A stretch of 64,000 nucleotides of DNA. It comes from an uncultured Coriobacteriaceae bacterium. GTDB taxonomy: Bacteria; Actinomycetota; Coriobacteriia; Coriobacteriales; Atopobiaceae. The DNA is taken from assembly GCA_902793195.1 (NCBI GenBank), contig CADBCS010000007.1, positions 1-64,000 on the forward strand, in the 5' to 3' direction. Position numbers and translations under genes: made by a program. Every line of letters starts with the position of its first letter. Position 1 is the stretch's first letter. The notes under the pieces are model-generated. The model worked only from the letters and a program-made list of their open reading frames with translations. It had not been told where the DNA came from and made no database searches. Positions 15,484 through 24,800 of this stretch are shown here, one piece after another.

Positions 15484-17982
15484 ATGTTTTGCAGTCGATG
15501 TGGCAGCGACCTAACGGGGATAGAAGGACAGTTTTGCCCCAATTGCGGCACGAGAAAGTCGGACGAGGAGCAGGCGCCAGCAGCGATGCGAGCTGCGGCA
15601 TCCACGACACAGGACCATGCGAACCACGCGGTTGCAAGTCCGGGGGCCATGGATGACGCACAGGGCCACTATGGTCAGGACTCATTCGGAACGGCCATAA
15701 CCCTCACCATAATGGAGGGTACCGCCAAGCATGCGGAGCAGGTTATCTCGCTCGACAACAACGGCGTATACAGCCTGGGATCTGCACCAGACAACTCCAT
15801 CGTCATCAGGTCGCAGCTAGTGGCAAGCCATCACGCCCTGCTGGAAGTCAGGGACGGGCAATGCATTCTGAGTGCCGCGAATCCCGGTTTGGGCATCTTT
15901 TACAATCAGGTTTTGCAAGATAGCCTTTTGGTGAGCTCGGGCGACATCGTTTGCATGGGCAACCAAACGGATCAGTCGGTGGTCGTAGCTTTTGGCGACG
16001 CCTCCACACATTGGTCTCTCTTCTCGCTGGAAGACAGGCACGAGATACGCATTGGGCGCGCGGCTGGCAACGACTTTGGCGTGGGCGAGACCGACCTGTC
16101 GGACAGTCACGCGCGTTTGGCCCTTGGGCAGGACGGCTACTGGTACCTGGAGGACCTAGAGAGCCACGTGGGCACGTTCCTGGACTCAAATCCCGTGTAC
16201 GACCTGACGCCGCTTCATTATGGTGCGCGAATCATGACGGGTGGAAGCAAATTCGTGTTCCTTGGCAATGGCCTCATGCACCTTACGCGACGGCTGGGCA
16301 TGGAGGTTCACGCAGAAGGACTCGTTCGATACCGCGGGCGAGGCCGAAAGAGGCGCGTTACCACCGACCATGTTTCGCTCCACATTCGCAAGGGCGAGTT
16401 TGTTGCCATTGTTGGCGGCTCCGGTTCTGGAAAGTCCACCCTTCTTAACGAGATCAGTGGATGGGAGCCTGCCGACGAGGGAAGCGTATTCGTGGACGGC
16501 GTCGACCTTTACGCCAACTACGACGTCATGCGCAACGTGATTGGCTACGTGCCTCAGGAAGACATCGTTCACGACAACCTTGTGCTCGAGGAGATGGTGG
16601 ACTACGCCGCGCGCCTGAGGTTGCCGAGCGACACCTCCAAGGAGGACCGTCGCGCACGCGTGGACGAGGTGCTCAAGCAGCTCGACCTGGATCACGTGCG
16701 AAAGAACTATGTTGGAAACCTTTCTGGCGGACAAAAGAAGCGTGCCTCCATTGCCGTGGAGCTGCTTGCGGAGCCCCGCCTCATCTTCCTCGACGAGCCG
16801 ACATCCGGCCTGGATCCCGGAACCGAGGAGGACGTTATGATGCTCCTCCGCACCATGGCGGACGAGGGTCGCACGGTTATCTTGGTCACGCACGTTACCA
16901 CCAACCTCAACCTGTGCGATCGGGTCGTCATCCTCGGACAAGGTGGAAAACTGTGCTATTTTGGCCCCTCCGATGCCGCTGCGGCGTACTTTGGCGAGAG
17001 GAAGTTCGTAAAGGTCTACGACAAGATCGCCGAAGAGCCCAACATGTGGCAGCAAAGATGCTTGGAGGAAACGGCGAAGATAGGACCTGAGCCACGGATG
17101 CCAATCACTCAGGTCGCTCAGGAAAAGGGCCACAAGCCGCCTGTCGAGGTGCAGTTCAAGACGCTGGCCGCTCGTTATGCCAAGCTCATCATCAACGACC
17201 ATTCCCGTCTTCTATTGCTCTTGTTGCAGGCGCCACTGTTGGCCGTTCTTATCGCGCGGGTTGCGGGAAAGGACTGCTTTGCGATTTACGAAAACACCAA
17301 GTCGTGCCTGTTCGCGCTGTCCTGCGCCGCATTTTGGGTGGGAATTCTCGACTCGATTCAGGAGATCTGCAAGGAACGCGACATCTTTAGGCGTGAGTAC
17401 GACGGCGGCATGCGACTGCCCTCGTACGTGACTTCCAAGGTCGTGGTGCTTGGCGTGCTGTGCTTGGTACAATCCACGGCCATGACCATCGCGTTCTGCA
17501 CGACCATACCGGAGGCAATGTCCATAGGCGTGGTGTCGGGGCCATTGGAGCTGTTTGTCTCGCTCTTCCTTGTTACGCTCTCGGCAATGTGCTTGGGACT
17601 CTTGGCCTCGGCGCTCTTCTCCAATGCGGATCGTGCCATTGCCATGGCGCCGCTGCTCATCATGCCCCAGATTCTATTCTCTGGTGTCGTGGTTGAGCTG
17701 GAGGGCGTCGTAGAGAAGATCTCGAGCGTCGTCAACTGCCGATGGGGCATGTCCGCCTTGGGTTCGGTTGCGAATCTCAATAACCTCAAGCTGCGCGCAG
17801 AGGAGGAGATGGGCGACTTGCCAATGGTTGACTTCTCCACGCTTCGCCCAAAGATCGACGCCACCATGTTTGATCCCGCAATGTTCAACATCGTGTCGGC
17901 GTGGTCGGTTCTGCTGGTAATCTGCGCACTATGCGTTTTGGGCTGCTTTGGCCTTTTGTGGCTGGGTACGCGTCGTAAGTAG
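15484..17982 (+). CDS. FHA-domain ABC exporter with N-terminal zinc ribbon
   Basis: An 832-residue ABCG-like half-transporter. Order: zinc ribbon (CSRCG, CPNCG; 1-22), FHA domain 1 (about 73-160), FHA domain 2 (about 176-262; IRIGRAAGND, LSDSHARL), ATPase, then six membrane helices (about 576-825). The ATPase has Walker A GGSGSGKST with Lys317, Q-loop VPQED, signature LSGGQ (413-417), Walker B LIFLDEP and H-loop His in VTHVTT. FHA domains bind phosphothreonine, so a Ser/Thr kinase probably controls it. The architecture recalls Mycobacterium tuberculosis Rv1747, without the zinc ribbon. Substrate unknown. The ATG at 15484 (GGGAG upstream) keeps the ribbon at the N-terminus; an earlier in-frame start overlaps the previous gene. 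Confidence 0.9.
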   Translation: MFCSRCGSDLTGIEGQFCPNCGTRKSDEEQAPAAMRAAASTTQDHANHAVASPGAMDDAQGHYGQDSFGTAITLTIMEGTAKHAEQVISLDNNGVYSLGSAPDNSIVIRSQLVASHHALLEVRDGQCILSAANPGLGIFYNQVLQDSLLVSSGDIVCMGNQTDQSVVVAFGDASTHWSLFSLEDRHEIRIGRAAGNDFGVGETDLSDSHARLALGQDGYWYLEDLESHVGTFLDSNPVYDLTPLHYGARIMTGGSKFVFLGNGLMHLTRRLGMEVHAEGLVRYRGRGRKRRVTTDHVSLHIRKGEFVAIVGGSGSGKSTLLNEISGWEPADEGSVFVDGVDLYANYDVMRNVIGYVPQEDIVHDNLVLEEMVDYAARLRLPSDTSKEDRRARVDEVLKQLDLDHVRKNYVGNLSGGQKKRASIAVELLAEPRLIFLDEPTSGLDPGTEEDVMMLLRTMADEGRTVILVTHVTTNLNLCDRVVILGQGGKLCYFGPSDAAAAYFGERKFVKVYDKIAEEPNMWQQRCLEETAKIGPEPRMPITQVAQEKGHKPPVEVQFKTLAARYAKLIINDHSRLLLLLLQAPLLAVLIARVAGKDCFAIYENTKSCLFALSCAAFWVGILDSIQEICKERDIFRREYDGGMRLPSYVTSKVVVLGVLCLVQSTAMTIAFCTTIPEAMSIGVVSGPLELFVSLFLVTLSAMCLGLLASALFSNADRAIAMAPLLIMPQILFSGVVVELEGVVEKISSVVNCRWGMSALGSVANLNNLKLRAEEEMGDLPMVDFSTLRPKIDATMFDPAMFNIVSAWSVLLVICALCVLGCFGLLWLGTRRK

Positions 17983-17997
17983 CCGCGCGCGAGCGCT

Positions 17998-18055
17998 GGT
18001 GGTAGGGTCGTTTGTTCCAGCTGCGGGGACCCGCGGGACAAACGACCCCACCACC
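17998..18055. terminator. Long palindrome between convergent genes
   Basis: A 21-bp near-perfect inverted repeat pairs 17998-18018 with 18035-18055 around the core GGGTCGTTTGT. On the plus strand it is followed by CTTTGTCCTTTG. It sits between the exporter and the convergent DUF3592 gene, so it probably terminates one or both. It is longer than needed for termination and may be another repeated palindromic sequence. Confidence 0.65.
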
Positions 18056-18075
18056 TTTGTCCTTTGTCCCAACAC

Positions 18076-18546
18076 TCACACTACAAGGATCACCACGCCG
18101 GCAACGGTGAGGGGAACCCCAAGGACGAGCGTAATGACGCCGGCCTTTTTGAGCGCTGGCGCAACCGTGGCGGTGGACTCCTGCTCTTGGGGGATGATGA
18201 ACTGCGCCAGGTTGTCCGGATTGTAGCGGATGGTCACGAACGGTCCCGGAACGTCTTCGGGGCTGCCGTACCCAATCTCGTTATGCGCTTGGACGCGCAC
18301 ACCGTCCTGAGTCACAAAGGAGTAGGTGCCGTAGTAGGTGATGCTGTTGTCATCGGAAAAGCCGCTGGTTCGGCTAACCGTGCCCACAAGCTCCGCCTCC
18401 GCAGACGCGTTGCACCTCTGGTCCAGCTCAGCCTGCTGGTTTTCCGAATGACGAGCAGCCGCAGTAAGGGCGATACCAATGCCCACAAGCGCCACGCCAA
18501 AGATGAGTACCACCAGTCCTACGATCTGCCCCGCGCTCAGTACCAT
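18076..18546 (-). CDS. DUF3592-type small membrane protein
   Basis: A 156-residue protein with one N-terminal (about 6-30) and one C-terminal (about 133-155) membrane helix and a central extracytoplasmic domain. That domain contains AELVGTVSRTSG..., TYYGTYSFVTQDG and VTIRYNPDNLAQF, the pattern of DUF3592 proteins, whose role is unknown. The ATG at 18546 has GGGAGG 6 nt upstream; an upstream in-frame start at 18636 has none and would add a non-membrane stretch. It is a single gene, convergent with the exporter and followed by a long palindrome. Confidence 0.75.
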   Translation of the reverse strand: MVLSAGQIVGLVVLIFGVALVGIGIALTAAARHSENQQAELDQRCNASAEAELVGTVSRTSGFSDDNSITYYGTYSFVTQDGVRVQAHNEIGYGSPEDVPGPFVTIRYNPDNLAQFIIPQEQESTATVAPALKKAGVITLVLGVPLTVAGVVILVV

Positions 18547-19029
18547 GCCAAGCCTCCCGTTTGCCCAACCTCGTGCGTTTGTATGGCTGCCATGCCACAT
18601 AACCGTTATTGTAGTCCACTTGCGCGGCGCCTCCACATCCCACCGCCACTCGATTGGCCCAAAACCAGACCTGCGCGGTCAAAATCGGAGCCGCGTTTGG
18701 CGTAATCGCCTGTCTCGTGCGGGCCAGTCTGCAACTGTGCGCCGCTCCGTGTGCCGACAGAGCGCACGGTAGACACATTCGATTTGGGAAACAACTCGTT
18801 TAGCTGGGGTTTTGCAAATTGAGGACGTCGCATTTTTGTAACTGTGCGTTCGGCAAGCTCTCCCCGAACGCACAGTTACAAAAACGCATTTTGGAATAAC
18901 GCTCTGACCTGCGGTTTTGCTGTATGGAGGGATTTCGGCGTGTTACCGTGAGGCTTGGACTTCGAGGACACGGGCACAAAACGCCGCCGCACCCTCGCGT
19001 CTACCACCTGGACGAAGCAAGATCCGCCA
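18547..19029. other. Non-coding region containing a palindromic element
   Basis: No gene is supported in these 483 bases. The left part is the leader of the DUF3592 gene. The middle holds the inverted palindromic element (18802-18920). The right part follows the sortase gene on the minus strand; no canonical terminator is evident there. Confidence 0.45.
18802..18920. repeat. Palindromic element, inverted copy
   Basis: AGCTGGGGTTTTGC (18802-18815), a 21-bp hairpin (18833-18853 with 18864-18884), then GCATTT and a degenerate second box CCTGCGGTTTTGC (18908-18920). Read on the minus strand, the box-hairpin-box layout of 3-195 has the same boxes, the same TTGTA/TACAA stem ends and the GCATTT stretch, but an unrelated inner stem sequence. 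Paired changes with conserved flanks suggest that structure matters. Confidence 0.65.
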
Positions 19030-19920
19030 TCACTCGTCCGACCTGCGGCGCATGCGCTCGCGCAGGCCCTCCCTCGCCGCCTTCCAGCGCCTCTGGTAAC
19101 GGAGGTCGCGCTCCGTGCCCAGGAACACCGACACGCCAAACAGCACGACCGCGGGCACGGCAAGCGTCACCGCCACGAGGTAGGGCCTCACCTGCACGGC
19201 GTCGGCCAGAACCTTGACCGTTCCCGGCAGGTTGTCCACGCGATGCCCGCGTATCAGCAGGCGATGCGAGTTCACGCCGTAGGGCGTGCACGTCACCAGC
19301 GTAACGTAGTCCTGCTGGGGGTCTATAACGAGGTCGTCCAGCTCGGTTGGAAGCACGGTGCGTATTTGGTCCACCTCGTAGGTAAGCACGCGGTCGAGCA
19401 CCGTCACGGTAAAGGTGTCGCCCACGCCCAGCATTCCCACGTCCGAGAGGAGCCGCGCGTTCGCGAGGCCCCTATGCCCCGACACCGAGCAGTGCGTGCC
19501 CACCCCTCCCACGGGCAGGCTCGTGCCCGCAATGTGTCCGATGGCGCTCACGAGCACATCGTTGCTCGTGCCATGGTAGATGGGCAGGGTCACGTCTATC
19601 TTGGGGATGTCCACGTAGCCCATAAGCCCGGTGCCCGCAACATCCAGCAGGCTGTTGTACTCCCGGGCCTCCTCCTCGGTCATGCGCCACAGCACGCCGC
19701 TCTTCGCCAAACGCGCGTTGTATGCCTCGGCGGCGGCAAAGACCTCCTCGTTCTGCCGGGGGTCAAGGTTCGATACAGCCTGGTCGTAGTCGGCGATGAG
19801 CTGGCTCTGGTGGATGTTGTTCCACCAGTCGGCGATGACTGGGTACAGAGCCATTCCCACGCCCACAAGCCCGGCCACGACAAGCGCCACGGTCACCAGG
19901 TTGTATGTCCGCCTCCTCAC
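19030..19920 (-). CDS. Class C (pilin-polymerising) sortase
   Basis: A 296-residue membrane transpeptidase that cuts LPXTG-type signals and links pilin subunits. An N-terminal helix (about 5-28) and a C-terminal one (about 250-270) flank the sortase barrel. The catalytic residues are His149 (SGHRG), Cys211 (LVTCTPYG) and Arg220 (NSHRL). The two-helix layout and TCTPYG-N-HR motif fit class C. The DIPKIDVTLPIYHG stretch is typical. The GTG start at 19920 has GGGAGGTG just upstream; the longer in-frame start at 19995 would run through an intergenic hairpin. It is the last gene of the pilus unit, 74 nt after the backbone pilin. Confidence 0.92.
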   Translation of the reverse strand: MRRRTYNLVTVALVVAGLVGVGMALYPVIADWWNNIHQSQLIADYDQAVSNLDPRQNEEVFAAAEAYNARLAKSGVLWRMTEEEAREYNSLLDVAGTGLMGYVDIPKIDVTLPIYHGTSNDVLVSAIGHIAGTSLPVGGVGTHCSVSGHRGLANARLLSDVGMLGVGDTFTVTVLDRVLTYEVDQIRTVLPTELDDLVIDPQQDYVTLVTCTPYGVNSHRLLIRGHRVDNLPGTVKVLADAVQVRPYLVAVTLAVPAVVLFGVSVFLGTERDLRYQRRWKAAREGLRERMRRRSDE

Positions 19921-19940
19921 GGCACCTCCCCCAGACACAC

Positions 19941-19987
19941 GCGCGGGAGGCAGCCCCGGGGGCACCCCCCAAAGCGACCTCCCGCGC
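19941..19987 (-). terminator. Stem-loop between pilin and sortase genes
   Basis: A perfect 10-bp GC stem (GCGCGGGAGG at 19941-19950 with its complement at 19978-19987) lies between the backbone pilin stop and the sortase ribosome site. There is no T-run. It may cause partial termination or mRNA processing, keeping sortase expression below that of pilin. Confidence 0.5.
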
Positions 19988-19994
19988 GGCGGCA

Positions 19995-21689
19995 CTACTC
20001 GACGCGCAGCCGGCGCCTCGCGATGAGCACCACGAAGGTGGCGAGCGCAAGTCCGGAGCCGATGCCAACGAGCGCCACCGTTCCCAGCCCGCCGGTTGCG
20101 GGAAGCACCACGCCGGGCTTGTTCTTTACGCTGGCCGTGAGGCTTGCGGCATCGAGGTTCGCCGTCATGGTGAACTGCGCTCCGTCGGTTCCCGTGAGGG
20201 CCTTGAGCTTGGGCTCTTCCGACTGCGTCTCGTGCTCGGCGGTAATGGTGAACTGGATGGGGTCAATGGTGTTGTAGCCTGCGGGCGTGGTCGTCTCCGT
20301 GAGCTTGTACACGCCATCGTCCAAGCCCGCAAACTCAAACGTGGAACCCGTGGCGCCACCCGTCTTCTTTGGGTTGGCCGCGCCGGATCCCGTATGGAGC
20401 TGCGTGACGTTTACCCACTTGCCCTTGACGCCGCCTACGGTCACTGCGCCATTTTGGTCGGCCACGAACTTCTCGAGCGTAAAGTCGGCGCCTGTGAGGG
20501 GATTGTTGCTCTCGTTCACCTTGTTAAAGACGGTCTTGTAGGTAAACACAACGTTTGTGTCGGGGGTCGTGCTGCCCACATGGTTCGGATTCGTCGGGTC
20601 GCTCGAGTAGTACACGCTGTACGTGTTGCGATTTCCAAAGCTTCCTACTGTTGCGGATGCGTTGAGCGTCGCGTTGTACTTAACCGTAATGGTGTCGCCG
20701 CCTTGGAGGGCCTTGGCCGCAGCGGGCATGCTTTCGGCCATGAGGTTTGGTATGTCGAGCGCCATAACCTTGCCGCCCGTATAGTTGGATGTTACGGAAA
20801 TCTGCGTACCGTCCAGGGCGTCTATCGTCTGCCCCGTCTTCTCCACAAACGTCACCGCAGTGCCCGTGGTGTCGCTTGCGCCGTAGTAAATGGTGGCCGA
20901 TCCGTCCCAGGTAAGACCCGCGCTCAGATCGTCTGTAAAGATGAGCCTATAGCCAACGGAGGCAAAGTTCGCATAGTTGGTGGGCAGCGTTACCGTGAGC
21001 GTAAAGGGAATGGTGTCACCAATGTCGTAGTCGGACGAGTCTTGCGTCGAGCTAAGGACCGCACTGAGCGAGTCGTTGACGTCCTGGGTCTTCTTTGCGG
21101 AGGTGGGAACGGCCGCCTTGGGATCTGCCGCCACGTCTGCGCCCACAACGTCCACAATGTAGTCGCTGTAGGTTGCTCCGCTCGGCACAACGGTGTTGCG
21201 CACAAGGTAGTAACCAGGGGCGAGACCGGTCGCACCGTAGCCCACAACGCTCTGGCTGCCATTGATGTTGTACGTACCCTTTGTCGTGGAGATGGCATTT
21301 TGCAGCGACTCACCGTTGTTTGTGCCCAAGCTGGTAAGTATGGTGTGGAACACGTCGTTGTTCGCGTTCTCCGCCACCTTCTCGGCAACCTTCTCGGCGC
21401 ACCGATCGTCACCGGTGAGGTTGAACATGTTGTAGACCTTCGTCTTTGTGTCTTCCTTTACGCCATTGCCCCACTCGATGTCGGACAGCACGACCTTTCC
21501 TGCGGTGTTCGTGGAGGGTGTGCCCGTAAAAATCTGATACAACAGGTACGTATAGCCGTCTTCGTTGTTCTTTATCACAAAGGTGTGTCGTCCGTCTTCC
21601 GCCAACGCCGTCGAGCACAGCAAGGGCAATGCCAGCAGAACGGCCATGAGCAGCGCCAAGATTCGCCTTGTTCTTTTCACTCTTCTCAT
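19995..21689 (-). CDS. Major (backbone) pilin, LPXTG-anchored
   Basis: A 564-residue fimbrial backbone subunit. Signal peptide about 1-30 (ALA|ED). The body has isopeptide-forming SpaA/Cna-B type domains: the C-terminal domain carries an E-box (YKLTETTTPAGYN) and TGADFTLEKF. A DPK-containing stretch (GADVAADPKAAVP) takes the place of the pilin YPK motif. The sorting signal LPATGG (529-534) is followed by a hydrophobic helix and RRRLRVE. The class C sortase downstream would link the Thr of LPATG to the pilin Lys of the next subunit. AAGGAG ends one base before the ATG at 21689, so translation may instead begin at the GTG at 21680; both give the same mature protein. The gene follows the tip adhesin by 131 nt. 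Confidence 0.9.
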   Translation of the reverse strand: MRRVKRTRRILALLMAVLLALPLLCSTALAEDGRHTFVIKNNEDGYTYLLYQIFTGTPSTNTAGKVVLSDIEWGNGVKEDTKTKVYNMFNLTGDDRCAEKVAEKVAENANNDVFHTILTSLGTNNGESLQNAISTTKGTYNINGSQSVVGYGATGLAPGYYLVRNTVVPSGATYSDYIVDVVGADVAADPKAAVPTSAKKTQDVNDSLSAVLSSTQDSSDYDIGDTIPFTLTVTLPTNYANFASVGYRLIFTDDLSAGLTWDGSATIYYGASDTTGTAVTFVEKTGQTIDALDGTQISVTSNYTGGKVMALDIPNLMAESMPAAAKALQGGDTITVKYNATLNASATVGSFGNRNTYSVYYSSDPTNPNHVGSTTPDTNVVFTYKTVFNKVNESNNPLTGADFTLEKFVADQNGAVTVGGVKGKWVNVTQLHTGSGAANPKKTGGATGSTFEFAGLDDGVYKLTETTTPAGYNTIDPIQFTITAEHETQSEEPKLKALTGTDGAQFTMTANLDAASLTASVKNKPGVVLPATGGLGTVALVGIGSGLALATFVVLIARRRLRVE

Positions 21690-21820
21690 CTCCTTATAAC
21701 TTCGAGCCAGTGCATCCAGAGCCATTGCATCCAATCATTGGGAAGACGTCCACGCGGGCCCTCCCCTCACGCGGTGCGTGGGCGGCGGACCGCCTCGAAT
21801 GCGTTCCAAGAAGGCGCTCG

Positions 21821-24800
21821 TCATGGGCGATCACCTCCCCGCCGCGCACGCTGCCTACCTGCGGTCAGTGCCACCGCGCACAGCGCAAGCACAACGCCCG
21901 TACCCTGCAGTGCCGCGCTGCCACTTCCTCCCGTGGACGGGAGCACCACACCCTCGCTGTTGGGCACGGTAACGGTGCCACCCTCCACAGGCAGGCTGGT
22001 ATTGCTTCCAACCTTTATGGCCGTCATCGCCGTTGCGTCGTCTGCGGGCACGGTGAGCCTCACCGGGCTCTCCAGCTTGTTGTATCCCGTGGGCGCCGAC
22101 TCCTCCACCAGGTAGTACGTGCCCTGCTTGAGCGTACCAAGCGAGAAGGTGCCGTCGGTGCCCGAAACGTGGCGTTCGTGGCCTGTCATCGGGGCGGACT
22201 CCATGCTGCCATCCGCCAGCTCCCTATGCAGCGAGAATACCGCGCCCTGCAGCGCGTTGCTCGTTCCCGTAACCACCTTGCGCACGCTCACCGAGCGCGT
22301 GTACACGGGGTTGACGACCTGGGTTAGATCGACCTCAGCACCGTAGTTGTCCACATACGTAACGCTGGAGGTCTTGCTGCCCACCACCAGCGTGTATATG
22401 CGCGTGTCGCGCATAACGTAGCCCGTGGGCGCAAGCGTCTCCTTCATGTAGTACGTGCCGGGGTTGAGTCCCTCGATCGTCACCATGCCCTGTTCGTCCG
22501 ACACAAACACGGAGGGGCGCTGCTTGCCCGGATCGCTCACGAAGGCGGCCGCGGTAATGGGCACCCGGCAGGACGGGTCGACATACACCGTAAACTCCGC
22601 ACCCGCAACCGCCCGCTGGCTGTCGTCCACCTTGGAGAAGACAACCTGCCCGCTGTTGGGCGTGTTCTCCACGTACACGCTCACATCGCCCGTGGCCGTG
22701 ACCGTTTGCGACTGGCTCACAATGTAGTCCTCGTACCCGTCGGTGTCGGCGCTGGCATTGTAGTGCACGCTCTCTTCTCCACCGGGCTCGCCAATCCACT
22801 CCTCGCGCACCGTGTAGGTAACCGCGTTGCCGTTCACATACGTCGGCAGGCTCTCCCACGAGGCCGTCCAGTTGTTGGCGGGGCTCAGCTGCACGCTCTT
22901 GCCCGTCACGGCCACCCCGTTTCGCAGCAGCTGCATGGTAACGGGCGTTGTCGCACCGTTGGTCCAGTTCTTGCTCACCTGGATGTTCGTGGTTCTGGGC
23001 TCGTTGAGGATGTTCACAAAGGGCCTTCTGGCACTGTCGTTGACCTCGCCCAACTCAACGAGCGCGCTCAGGCTTGGGTTGCTCGTAACGCTGTCGTCGA
23101 GCGTCACATGGGAAATCTGGACGTCCGACAGCTCCACGGTTCCCGTTATGCTACCCGGCAGAGCCACATATCCCTCGCGCGGCTCCTCCTCGATCTTGAA
23201 CCGATAGGAGCCGTTGGGCACGGGATACCTCTTGTTTTCGTACCACACCTCGCTTGGGACGCTAATGACGTACATTCCCGAGTCGTCCGTCGTAAAGGAC
23301 AGGGGCAGTTCGACGGTCTGCCCGTCGGACTCCACGTAGAGCGTAAAGGTAAAGCGCGCGTCCGCGATGGGTCCCCTGCTCGTTGCGTCCTGCTTGACCA
23401 GCGCAATCTCGCGCGGCTGGGTGTATCGGTTGGTAAACGAGACGGTCTGGATGTCTGCTATGGTCGCGTTGTCGGGATAGGAGTAGACCTTCTCCATCTC
23501 CACCACGTTGGAGTCGCCCACATCCACCACGCTTTGGGTGGTGTTGCTCACGTGGATGGACCGCGCCGTGGCGTAAGGGGACTGCGCCGTGTAGTAGTGC
23601 TCCGCCACCCAGTAGGAGGTGAGGGGTTCCAAGGTGTCAATGACCCACGTGTAAGTCCCGTTCTCGCTGATGTAATAACCCAGGTCATCGTTGCTGTCCT
23701 GGTCGGTGTGCCAGTGGAGCCTGAGCTTGTACTCCTCGCTTAGGCTGGTGTTTTGCGTCTTGTCCTGGTCGCGCGTCACCCCAATGTAGAAGTTGCCGCT
23801 CTTGATTGCGTCAATCGCCGCCTGTGAGCCGTCGAAGCGCTTGGTCACCACGAGCTTGGCGTACTTGGGGATGAGCATGCCATCCACGTGCCAGCTGTTC
23901 TCCTGGTCCTTGAGCACGTACCAGCGCAGGTCGAAGTAGTCGGTGGTGAGGTGCTCCTGCGGAATTGCCGTGCCGTTTATCTGGATCTTGCGATCGGCCG
24001 AGACGGCCGCGTTCCACGCGCGGATGCGAGCAAACATAAACTCGTCGCTGGGGAACGGTTGCTCAAAGGTGATGGTCGATCCAGGGTACGCGGGACCGTT
24101 GCTCTGACCGCTAAACTCCTCGGAGTAGGGAATGCTGGTGTTCGCGTGAGCTCGCAGCTGGCTATCTATGGTGTCGATCTCGTCGCGGGTGGATGCGTTG
24201 GAGTAGCCAAAGAAGTCCATGCGGATGCCGCTCACGTTGTCGTCAGTCGCAAACTGGCTCTCGCCGCCAAGGAAGATGCGCGAGGTAAACAGGCAGTCGG
24301 TATAGGTCGCGGTATTGCCAATGTCGAAGGTCGTGTCGAACAGCCGCACAAAGAAGCCGCAGGTGTTGGTGTTCATGCGATCGGCCCTGTTGGCCAAGCC
24401 GTAATAGCCCCGCTTTCCAGGCAGGTAGGCGTCCCACACGGCCTCGTAGGTAACGGGACCCCAAACGGGGACCGCCGTGCCTGCCGGGTAGATGGTTCCG
24501 TCTCCGCCCTGCACGCGCCATCCCTTGAACGTGTGCGTGAGCAGGTTGTAGGCGTTGTTCGTTTGGCTCACGCGAATGGTTGCGTCGTCGGCGGGATTGT
24601 TGTGCACGAGGTCGGGAAGGACCAGCGTTGCGCCGTTGTCCAACGTCTGGCTGTAGAGGTCTTCGCCAAGGATGGTGAGGGTTGCCGGCGAGTTGATGCT
24701 CACGTCCTTGGAGCACCACGGCACGCTCTCCCAATGCTGGAAGTCGGCGGAGTTGTTGCCCACCTGCTGGATAACGCGCAGATCGTACGTTACGGTGCAG

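Noticed and set aside
18802-18920. Possible CRISPR remnant or plain terminator
   Set aside because: There are no regularly spaced identical repeats with unique spacers and no cas genes, and the hairpin lacks a following T-run.
19905-22115. A 736-codon plus-strand frame across the pilin region
   Set aside because: It overlaps the C-terminus of the tip adhesin, the whole backbone pilin and the start of the sortase in antisense. The minus-strand genes have clear signal peptides, sorting motifs and ribosome sites.
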